A DNA stretch of 64,000 nucleotides. It comes from an uncultured Micrococcales bacterium (GTDB lineage Bacteria; Actinomycetota; Actinomycetes; Actinomycetales; Microbacteriaceae). Both the position numbers and the translations under genes were made by a program. The notes beneath the pieces are model-generated. The model did no database searches and had not been told where the DNA came from. It saw nothing but the letters and a program-made list of their open reading frames with translations. Below are positions 58,060 through 64,000 of this stretch, in pieces; position 1 is the first letter of the stretch, and every line of letters begins with the position of its first letter. The stretch lies in the NCBI GenBank assembly GCA_913062975.1, contig CAJXZO010000004.1, forward strand, positions 1 through 64,000. The letters are read 5' to 3'.

Positions 58060-59493
58060 ATGGAAAACAAGCTGAAGGTTTTGCTTGCTTGCGACACTTT
58101 CGGTCCTGATGTTAATGGGGCCGCTCGTTTCGCAGAGCGACTGGCTGCGGGACTTGCCCGTCGGGGCCATGACATACACGTGCTAGCTCCAGCAATTCCC
58201 GGTAGACATGGCACAAACAAAGAAATCCACGATGGGGCAGAACTGACCGTTCACCGTTTTCCTTCAGTTCAGATGCGAAAGCAACTTTCTGTTAGAGCAA
58301 TGACCCCGTTTGGCCTGAAGACAAAAATGGGAAAGCTACTGGATGAACTAAAACCAGATGCGGTTCATATTCAATCTCACCTTATGGCTGGAAGATTAAT
58401 TGTTAGCGAGGCTAAAGGCCGCGGAATCAAGACCATTGCCACAAACCACACAATGCCAGAAAACCTAATTCGTTATTCGGTAAAAGTTCCTAGGTTCATC
58501 GAAAAACCCATCATGCGTTTAGGTTGGTGGGACACGGGACGAGTCTTGAGAAAAATGGACAAGGTGACTACTCCCACTCGCCGTGCGGCAGACCTTTTAG
58601 AACGAGAAACGGGACTAACAGACGTTCTAGCAATTAGTTGTGGGATTGACGCCTCCAGGTTTGTGAACGACACCCCAACCAGCAACATAGATCCACGGGT
58701 GTTGTTTGTTGGCAGGTTGGATTATGAAAAACGTTTAGATATCTTGCTCCATGCAATAAAAGAGATTTCACCCGAAATCGATGTTCAGCTGGAAATCGTT
58801 GGCAACGGGGGAGAGCGGGAGACCCTTGAAAAGCTGTCTGAACGTTTGGCGATTTCTGATCGCGTTCACTTCCTGGGGTTTGTATCCGAAGAGGAATTAC
58901 CTCGAGCATATGAGCGAGCCAGTGTTTTTGCCATGCCGTCGATTGCAGAGCTTCAGTCGATTGCCACAATGGAGGCTATGGCCAGCGGTAGGCCTGTAAT
59001 TGGCGCAGATGCCATGGCATTACCTCACCTAATCCACTCTGGCGATAATGGCTACCTTTATCAACCTGAGGATGTGCAAGAGCTTGCTAGCAGACTCAGA
59101 GAGGTTTTGACCGCTGATGAGCAGGAGCTTGAGCGCATGAGTGAAAATTCGCTGCATCTGATTCAGGCTCACGACATCACTAACACCCTTAACATTTTTG
59201 AAAACCTTTATCAAGGGTTGGGAGAATTTGCCCCAACTACCGAGGACAACTTGGAATCTTACGCTTTGCCAATTGGGAAGCTTTCAGAAAGCCTTCGTGA
59301 GCGGGTTTATTCATTCAGATCTTCTGCTCAGGAGCTTCGCTCCCGAATGGATGAGATTCGTTATGGGTTGCAGGAGAGATTCTCTGACGCAAAGGAAGAG
59401 CTAAAAGAACAGTTTGATGGTGTTAGGGACGACCTAAGTAAAGCCCGAGAGAGATTTAGTTCTAAATCAGATGATAAGGACGAAAAGAACTAG
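58060..59493 (+). CDS. GT4 family glycosyltransferase with helical C-terminal tail
   Basis: A 477-residue GT-B enzyme similar to actinobacterial PimB/MgtA mannosyltransferases that act on phosphatidylinositol or diacylglycerol glycolipids. The acceptor domain has DVNGAARFAERLAAGLARRGH; the donor domain has FVGRLDYEKR and the E-x7-E region SIAELQSIATMEAMASG. After about residue 395 comes a strongly charged, helical extension (RERVYSFRSSAQELRSRM to KARERFS), unusual for the family. ATG at 58060 lacks a clear ribosome binding site. The stop interlocks with the convergent DoxX gene (CTAG). Confidence 0.88.
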   Translation: MENKLKVLLACDTFGPDVNGAARFAERLAAGLARRGHDIHVLAPAIPGRHGTNKEIHDGAELTVHRFPSVQMRKQLSVRAMTPFGLKTKMGKLLDELKPDAVHIQSHLMAGRLIVSEAKGRGIKTIATNHTMPENLIRYSVKVPRFIEKPIMRLGWWDTGRVLRKMDKVTTPTRRAADLLERETGLTDVLAISCGIDASRFVNDTPTSNIDPRVLFVGRLDYEKRLDILLHAIKEISPEIDVQLEIVGNGGERETLEKLSERLAISDRVHFLGFVSEEELPRAYERASVFAMPSIAELQSIATMEAMASGRPVIGADAMALPHLIHSGDNGYLYQPEDVQELASRLREVLTADEQELERMSENSLHLIQAHDITNTLNIFENLYQGLGEFAPTTEDNLESYALPIGKLSESLRERVYSFRSSAQELRSRMDEIRYGLQERFSDAKEELKEQFDGVRDDLSKARERFSSKSDDKDEKN

Positions 59494-59894
59494 CGCTTTT
59501 TCGGTTTGAAGTAGTCAAGGGCATTTGTTGACCAAAGCGCCCAGAGCACTAACAGAGGCTGAAACAAAAGTCTTGTGAACCTGGCGGCATCAGTGTTTAG
59601 GCCAAAGGCGTCGATTCCGTTTACATACTGCGAAATGTTTCCGGGGAAAATTGCTATGAAAAATAGTGCTGTGGCCAGCCCAACCTGTTGTTTGAACTTG
59701 TAGAGCACTATCAAGCTAAGCCCAAGCGATATTTCAACGACTCCTGATGCCAGCACAACAAAGTCTGGATCCAGTGGCAGCCAAGTGGGAACCTGAGCTC
59801 TGAACTCAATTCGAGAGAATGTGAAATGGCCAATGCCTGCATAAACCAGTGCTAGACCCAAACCAAGCCTTGCGATGTTTTTGATTGAATTCAT
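59490..59894 (-). CDS. DoxX-like membrane protein
   Basis: A 134-residue protein with four hydrophobic segments and the DoxX-type core ARLGLGLALVYAGIGHF and ASGVVEISLGLSL. Members occur in oxidative-stress membrane complexes; the role here is unknown. The frame extends to an ATG at 59933, but ATG at 59894 gives the usual family N-terminus and lies seven bases after TAGGCT on the minus strand, so I prefer it. The longer form would have 147 residues. Confidence 0.8.
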   Translation of the reverse strand: MNSIKNIARLGLGLALVYAGIGHFTFSRIEFRAQVPTWLPLDPDFVVLASGVVEISLGLSLIVLYKFKQQVGLATALFFIAIFPGNISQYVNGIDAFGLNTDAARFTRLLFQPLLVLWALWSTNALDYFKPKKR

Positions 59895-59943
59895 TACCTT
59901 GAGCCTAGTCGCTAACGAAACTGCCAAGTTCATCTGGCATCTC

Positions 59944-59956
59944 AGGCTAAACTAGT
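59944..59956 (+). promoter_or_regulatory. tRNA promoter -10 region, copy 2 of a 13-base repeat
   Basis: AGGCTAAACTAGT is identical to 49829-49841 before glyS. The TAAACT (59948-59953) lies 17 bases before the tRNA, a suitable -10 position. Confidence 0.55.
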
Positions 59957-59970
59957 GCCGAACCATCAAG

Positions 59971-60044
59971 GGGGCGGTAGCTCAGCTGGTTAGAGCAGCG
60001 GACTCATAATCCGTCGGTCACGGGTTCAAGTCCCGTCCGCCCCA
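59971..60044 (+). tRNA. tRNA with CAT anticodon (elongator Met or Ile2)
   Basis: The 74-base cloverleaf has acceptor strands GGGGCGG/CCGCCCC, anticodon stem GCGGA/TCCGT around CTCATAA (anticodon CAT), T stem ACGGG/CCCGT with TTCAAGT and discriminator A at 60044. It lacks initiator features. Elongator methionine and lysidine-modified isoleucine-2 tRNAs share this anticodon, and I cannot separate them by eye. No CCA is encoded. Confidence 0.92.
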
Positions 60045-60097
60045 CTGTAGTTCCTTGCCAGCAGTTACTTGCCCAGATGGGATGGAACACCAAAGCC

Positions 60098-60110
60098 TAA
60101 ACTTGAGCTA
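60098..60110 (+). promoter_or_regulatory. Leaderless promoter of chaA
   Basis: TAAACT (60098-60103), six bases, then ATG at 60110. No Shine-Dalgarno sequence is present. The hexamer equals the -10 box of the tRNA gene just upstream. Confidence 0.6.
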
Positions 60111-61192
60111 TGACACTCAGCAAGCTAAACCTTTGGTTCCATATCGTGGGCCCACTTTTCGCATTGGTGCTTGTTGTTACCTTTTGGTCTTCACCACCTG
60201 GTGCTCTAGGAGTGATTCTGCTTGGAGTTGTGCTTGCTGGTGGCGTGATGTCAGCTGTGCACCACGTGGATATTGTTGCGGCTTATGTCGGGCGAGTTTG
60301 GGGAGCAATTTTCCTGGCCCTATCCGTGACTGTGATTGAGGTCGGAATTATCCTATCCATCATGCTGGAGGGTGGAAGCTCTGCATCTACTCTTGGACGG
60401 GATACCGTTTTCGCTGCCGTGATGATCACGGTAAACGGCATAATTGGCTTTTCAGTTGTTGCCGCCACCTTGAAATCCCCCACTTCCTCATTCAACTCTG
60501 AGGGAAGCGGTGCCGCACTGGGGGCGATTGCAACCATTGCAACTTTGGCAATGGTTCTACCGACATTCACGACAGGCAGTGAGGGACCAACATTCACAAC
60601 ACCTCAACTGATATTCGTTGCCCTGGTCTCACTTGGAGTTTATGCATTGTTCTTATGGGTGCTTACTGTGCGTAACCGAGAGCATTTTGAAGACATTGAG
60701 CAACCTTCAACAAAATCGTTTCAACTACCTCCAACACGCGAAGCTTTTATCTGGAGCCTAGTTTTGTTGGTTGTCTCCTTGGGGGCGATCGTTGGGTTAG
60801 CGAGAGTGCTTTCGCCTTCGATTGAAGGAGTTTTCAGTGATGCCGGACTGCCGTTATCACTGGTCGCAGTGGTGATTGCATTGGTAATTTTGTTACCAGA
60901 GGGGCTTTCAGCGGTTAGATTTTCTCGTCAAGGAGACATGCAAGCTGGATTTAACATCGGCTATGGCTCGGCGTTAGCCAGCATCGGTTTGACCATTCCT
61001 GCCTTAGCTCTGTTTTCCTTACTGCTCGACGTTGAGCTGAATCTAGGACTTGGCTACACAGAGATCGTCCTGTTTATTCTCAGCGTGGTGGTTGGCACCG
61101 TGACAGTCTCCTCACATAGGGTCACGCTTTTTCAGGGTGGTCTTCACATCGTGATCTTCGCTGCGTTTTTATTTACTGCGGTAAGTCCGTAG
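60110..61192 (+). CDS. chaA: Calcium/proton antiporter of the ChaA type
   Basis: A 360-residue integral membrane protein with about 11 helices, of the CaCA superfamily. The two family repeats are visible as VTVIEVGIILSIMLEGG (first acidic helix) and VILLPEGLSAVRFSRQGDMQ (second), as in E. coli ChaA, which exports calcium, sodium or potassium in exchange for protons. ATG at 60110 appears leaderless. The CNNM gene is convergent, 51 bases downstream. Confidence 0.88.
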   Translation: MTLSKLNLWFHIVGPLFALVLVVTFWSSPPGALGVILLGVVLAGGVMSAVHHVDIVAAYVGRVWGAIFLALSVTVIEVGIILSIMLEGGSSASTLGRDTVFAAVMITVNGIIGFSVVAATLKSPTSSFNSEGSGAALGAIATIATLAMVLPTFTTGSEGPTFTTPQLIFVALVSLGVYALFLWVLTVRNREHFEDIEQPSTKSFQLPPTREAFIWSLVLLVVSLGAIVGLARVLSPSIEGVFSDAGLPLSLVAVVIALVILLPEGLSAVRFSRQGDMQAGFNIGYGSALASIGLTIPALALFSLLLDVELNLGLGYTEIVLFILSVVVGTVTVSSHRVTLFQGGLHIVIFAAFLFTAVSP

Positions 61193-61198
61193 AAGCCG

Positions 61199-61222
61199 CT
61201 GAATCAATCCTCATTGCTTCAG
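61199..61222. terminator. Hairpin between chaA and the CNNM genes
   Basis: CTGAATCAAT and ATTGCTTCAG pair over ten positions with one mismatch around CCTC. It sits between two convergent genes. No adjacent T run is present on either strand, so the terminator role is uncertain. Confidence 0.4.
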
Positions 61223-61243
61223 AACCAAGCTAATTCTGATTGT

Positions 61244-62248
61244 TTAGCTAACTGGCAGAATTCGCCTGATTACATCTTTGATTGTTACAACATCCTGTGT
61301 TCCATCAGCATGGTCCACTAGGGCTAGTTGAACTCGAGCCTTGTTCATCTGCTGCAGCATTTCATACAGTGGGGTGTCCTCATTAGTTTTAAATACAGGT
61401 CTCAGGAATGGCTTGATCGGGGCATTCAGGGGTGACTGCAACGTGTCTCTGATGTGAACAACATGACTGATTTCGTCTCGCTTATTTCTGACTAGGATTC
61501 GCAGATGCGCAGTTCGCTTAGATGCATCTCTTAGAGTTTCAACGGTGTCATCGTCCTTGATTGAAACAATATTTCTCCCGGTTTGGGCGAAATCACCAGC
61601 AGTAATGCTTTGAAGTTCGATGGCTTCGGTTATCTGAGATTTTAGCTGAGGCTCCAAAACACCTAGCTGCGCGGAATGCTCAACAACTTGTCGGATGGTG
61701 TCTGCATCTTGACCACCTACGGCAGTCCTTTCTACGGGCGTGACTCCGACGGCACGCACCAACAAGTTAGCTATTGAATTTACCCAGTTTAGAAAAGGCC
61801 TGATTGGCCACAAATAAACCCTGGAGGCAATTCCAATTACCTTTGCAGACAATTCAGGGTTGGCAATCGCCCAGGACTTCGGAGCCATCTCGCCGATTAC
61901 GAGATGCAAAAAGGTGACTAATAACAACGACACCCCGAATGCAACTCCGCCAGATAGCCACGTTGGGAGTCCTGCTGACACCAGCAATGGTTCTAACCAG
62001 TAATCCACAGCTGGTTTTGTGACAGCACCCAGTCCAAAGGTGCAGGCAGTAATTCCCAGTTGTGCCGCAGCCAACATCGTGGTCAGCTCATTCATGCCCC
62101 TCAGAGCGGCACGCGCCGAGGCGCTATCGGTAGCTTGTTCCTCAAGCCTGTATCTTCGCGCACCGATTAGAGAAAATTCAATCACTACGAAAAAAGCACT
62201 CAACACAATCAGTGAAATGGTGGCAACGATTATGGTCCAGTCAATCAT
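61244..62248 (-). CDS. CNNM/CBS domain membrane protein, second gene of the pair
   Basis: A 334-residue protein with an N-terminal CNNM (DUF21) domain of about four helices (residues 1-190, with AAQLGITACTFGLGA and LVIGEMAPKSWAIANP) and a CBS pair (about 205-334). Unlike its partner it lacks the C-terminal CorC_HlyC domain. CNNM proteins are linked to magnesium export. The ATG overlaps the stop of the upstream partner (ATGA), so they form an operon and may pair as heterodimer. Confidence 0.9.
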   Translation of the reverse strand: MIDWTIIVATISLIVLSAFFVVIEFSLIGARRYRLEEQATDSASARAALRGMNELTTMLAAAQLGITACTFGLGAVTKPAVDYWLEPLLVSAGLPTWLSGGVAFGVSLLLVTFLHLVIGEMAPKSWAIANPELSAKVIGIASRVYLWPIRPFLNWVNSIANLLVRAVGVTPVERTAVGGQDADTIRQVVEHSAQLGVLEPQLKSQITEAIELQSITAGDFAQTGRNIVSIKDDDTVETLRDASKRTAHLRILVRNKRDEISHVVHIRDTLQSPLNAPIKPFLRPVFKTNEDTPLYEMLQQMNKARVQLALVDHADGTQDVVTIKDVIRRILPVS

Positions 62249-63633
62249 TGCTGACCTCCGTCATGCTCAGACTCCGCATGTATTTCGCGTTGAATAAGTT
62301 CCAGTGTGATCTCTACCGGCACATGCCGATCAACCTCCAAGATTTTGGCCACCAGTACGCTGATTGAGTCGCTACCGTTTGTTATCTCCTCAGGGGTGAG
62401 TTTCAGTTCAATCTCCAGCAATTCTCCAGGCTCAGGCAATCCTCCCTTTTCAGATATCAACATTCCAGCCAGAGTTTCCCAGTCACCTTCCGGTATATCG
62501 ACCCCGAGAAGTCTCTCCAGTTCATCGATGGGCATACTCCCTGGCACTGTCCAACGGTTATCAGCCTGCTGAGTTATGATCTCTTCTTCTTTAGGATCAT
62601 GCTCGTCTCTAATGCTCCCAAGGATTTCTTCACCGAGATCCTCAATTGTGAGAAGTCCTGTAAAACCTCCATACTCATCAATCACCAAAGCCATTTCATT
62701 TGCTGTTTCCAGCATTCCTTTCAATACCTCTGGAAGGGTCATTACCGTTGGCACCACCATGGGGGAGCGCATGTGTTGGGTGACGAGGCTGGTGTCCTTA
62801 TTTGAAAAATCTAAGAGGTCATCAAGTTGAATTACCCCCAACGGCTCATCGTTTTCCCCAATAACTGGATACCTGGTGTGCGCAACGGACATCAGCGCCC
62901 TGGCGTCTGCAACGGTTGCATCAGCCTGCAGGTAGTCGGCCTGAGATCTGGGCACCATAGCGTGTTCAACATCGCGCTCTGGGAAATCGAGAATTCTGTC
63001 GAGTAGCACAAAAAGCTGTTCCGGCAGATCACCGCTGTCAAAACTATCCTCAACCAAGTGTTCTAAATCACTTGCGTTCGCGCTTGCATCCAAGTCATGA
63101 ACAGGTTCCACTCTGATTATTTTTAGGAGGGCGTTGGATGACTTGTCAAAAAAAGTAATCAACCAGCCGAAGGCACCCATATAAAAAAGAGTGGAACGGG
63201 ATAGGGCGATTGCTAATGGCGTGGGGTTTGAGATAGATAGGTTTTTTGGGAACAACTCTGCGAATATGATCTGCACCACGGTTGCAACCACCAGTGCTGT
63301 TACTGTTCCTACGGCGATGCCGACACCAACCGGTATCCCGGTCAACCCCAAGAGATTACCGAGAGACTCTCCGACCATGGGTTCAGCAACATATCCAACC
63401 ATCAAGCCAGTAATGGTGATGCCAAGTTGAGCACCTGACAGCATGAAGGATGTTCTACCTGTGACCTTTAGCGCCCTGGTTGCTCCAGCATCTCCCTTTT
63501 CTGCCATGGATTTCAGTGAGGGTCTGTCAACGGCCATATAGGCGAATTCTTGGGCAACGAAGAAACCGTTGATTGAAATGATTACCGCAATTACGGCAAT
63601 TCCCAGAATTATGAGACCAATATCAACTAGCAA
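62245..63633 (-). CDS. CNNM/CBS/CorC domain membrane protein, first gene of the pair
   Basis: A 462-residue protein with the full domain set: CNNM (about 1-195, with GAQLGITITGLMVGY and IFAELFPKNLSISNP), CBS pair (about 210-335, with VPRSQADYL and IDEYGGFTGLLTIEDLGEEI in outline) and CorC_HlyC (about 350-440). Such proteins are linked to magnesium and cobalt efflux. TTG at 63633 follows GGTGA. It is separated from the next upstream gene by 171 bases containing a promoter and repeats. Confidence 0.9.
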   Translation of the reverse strand: MLVDIGLIILGIAVIAVIISINGFFVAQEFAYMAVDRPSLKSMAEKGDAGATRALKVTGRTSFMLSGAQLGITITGLMVGYVAEPMVGESLGNLLGLTGIPVGVGIAVGTVTALVVATVVQIIFAELFPKNLSISNPTPLAIALSRSTLFYMGAFGWLITFFDKSSNALLKIIRVEPVHDLDASANASDLEHLVEDSFDSGDLPEQLFVLLDRILDFPERDVEHAMVPRSQADYLQADATVADARALMSVAHTRYPVIGENDEPLGVIQLDDLLDFSNKDTSLVTQHMRSPMVVPTVMTLPEVLKGMLETANEMALVIDEYGGFTGLLTIEDLGEEILGSIRDEHDPKEEEIITQQADNRWTVPGSMPIDELERLLGVDIPEGDWETLAGMLISEKGGLPEPGELLEIELKLTPEEITNGSDSISVLVAKILEVDRHVPVEITLELIQREIHAESEHDGGQQ

Positions 63634-63648
63634 TGTTCACCGACTGGC

Positions 63649-63699
63649 TTCAATGTTCTGCAGTTCAACATTGAACCGACAGAAGATGCGCAGATTGTA
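63649..63699 (-). promoter_or_regulatory. Promoter and inverted repeat before the CNNM operon
   Basis: On the minus strand TACAAT (63699-63694) is a good -10 box. Downstream of it, in the leader, TTCAATGTT (63649-63657) and AACATTGAA (63667-63675) form a perfect nine-base inverted repeat with nine-base spacer, and a nested palindrome GTTCAACATTGAAC lies at 63663-63676. The structure could act as an operator or as an RNA hairpin. The rest of the 171-base gap shows nothing else I can name. Confidence 0.5.
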
Positions 63700-63771
63700 T
63701 TCGAAGTTAAATACGGATGGTCCACGGTATGGACATCGCCTCCTCAGACTGAATAAGCAAAAACATAACAC

Positions 63772-63787
63772 AACTCAATGTTGAGTT
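63772..63787. terminator. Small hairpin after the homocysteine methyltransferase-like gene
   Basis: AACTCAA-TG-TTGAGTT is a perfect inverted repeat 18 bases after the stop codon of the minus-strand gene. T-rich sequence follows on both strands (TGTTATGTTTTT on the minus strand after six bases). A weak terminator is the simplest reading. Confidence 0.4.
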
Positions 63788-63804
63788 TCTCTTAATTTTT
63801 TAGC

Positions 63805-64000
63805 CTAGGCGTCATTTCCATGTTCAGTGATGTGCTTCGAGAGCGAAGAATCCGTTCCATACAAAAAGTGCTTTGTCATGTCTGGAGAATATTTAGACAG
63901 ATAACTATCTTTTCCTAAGGTTTCGCTGACTGCGCGGTGATGAATAACACTCGCCCCACAACACAGTCCAATTACTTTTGCTCCCAATGAGATTGCATAT
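63805..64000 (-). CDS. Homocysteine S-methyltransferase-like protein, C-terminal part only
   Basis: The frame is open to the window edge, so the gene continues beyond 64000. The visible 64-65 residues read YAISLGAKVIGLCCGASVIH at the start. The paired cysteines in GLCCGAS match the zinc-binding GGCCG motif near the C-terminus of the homocysteine (betaine- or S-methylmethionine-dependent) methyltransferase family, in which an HI/HH segment follows. The conserved GG is GL and CCGT is CCGA here. Exact substrate cannot be judged from this fragment. Confidence 0.65.
   Translation of the reverse strand, partial: YAISLGAKVIGLCCGASVIHHRAVSETLGKDSYLSKYSPDMTKHFLYGTDSSLSKHITEHGNDA

Overview
The window is a contiguous piece of a compact actinobacterial chromosome. 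Gene order (tig-clpP1-clpP2-clpX; ileS-folC-DUF4233-ndk; rne-rplU-rpmA-obg-proB-proA-nadD-rsfS; hrcA-dnaJ-rsmE-phoH-ybeY-era; recO-uppS-glyS-dus-dgt-dnaG) is that of the Microbacteriaceae. The moderate base composition (judged by eye, clearly below usual actinobacterial GC), very short intergenic spaces and overlapping stop codons suggest a streamlined aquatic member such as the Aquiluna/Rhodoluna (Luna) group; that placement is inference. About 61 protein genes, one leader peptide and four tRNAs fill almost all of the sequence. No gene-free stretch exceeds 300 bases. I see no insertion sequence, phage, CRISPR array or rRNA.

Layout. 1-4025: tRNA-Pro end, trigger factor and the ClpP1P2/ClpX protease. 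4018-11906: valS facing away from ileS, then folC, a DUF4233 membrane protein and ndk. 11903-20751: VKOR-type oxidoreductase, RNase E/G, L21, L27, a terminator, Obg, proline synthesis (proB, proA), nadD, rsfS and two uncharacterised small proteins. 20779-23231: tRNA-Ala, a VOC dioxygenase plus esterase pair resembling MhqO/MhqD, and a Bax1-I protein. 23256-28142 (minus): DedA, SRAP peptidase, then a perfect SOS box controlling DUF6504 and a DnaE2/ImuC-type polymerase. 28184-30307: a divergent pair for p-aminobenzoate synthesis. 30337-36855: leuS, comEA, comEC, holA and rpsT. 36990-46458: lepA, hemW, then hrcA-dnaJ behind a perfect CIRCE element and a tightly packed run to era. 46439-55469: a leucine-codon leader peptide and hairpin before leuA, then recO, uppS, glyS, dus, dgt, dnaG. 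55503-64000: tRNA-Asn, azlCD, def, a DMT transporter with a glycosyltransferase, a DoxX protein, tRNA-Met/Ile2, a ChaA antiporter, two CNNM-type proteins and the end of a homocysteine S-methyltransferase-like gene.

Most genes are housekeeping. The points of interest are regulatory: a leaderless leucine attenuator, an SOS-controlled DnaE2 without a neighbouring ImuB, a CIRCE element that may drive eight genes, a recurring promoter form in which TAnnnT lies exactly six bases before the start codon, 18 TTG starts, and five convergent gene pairs whose stop codons interlock. I did not find a clearly new multi-gene defence or metabolic system.
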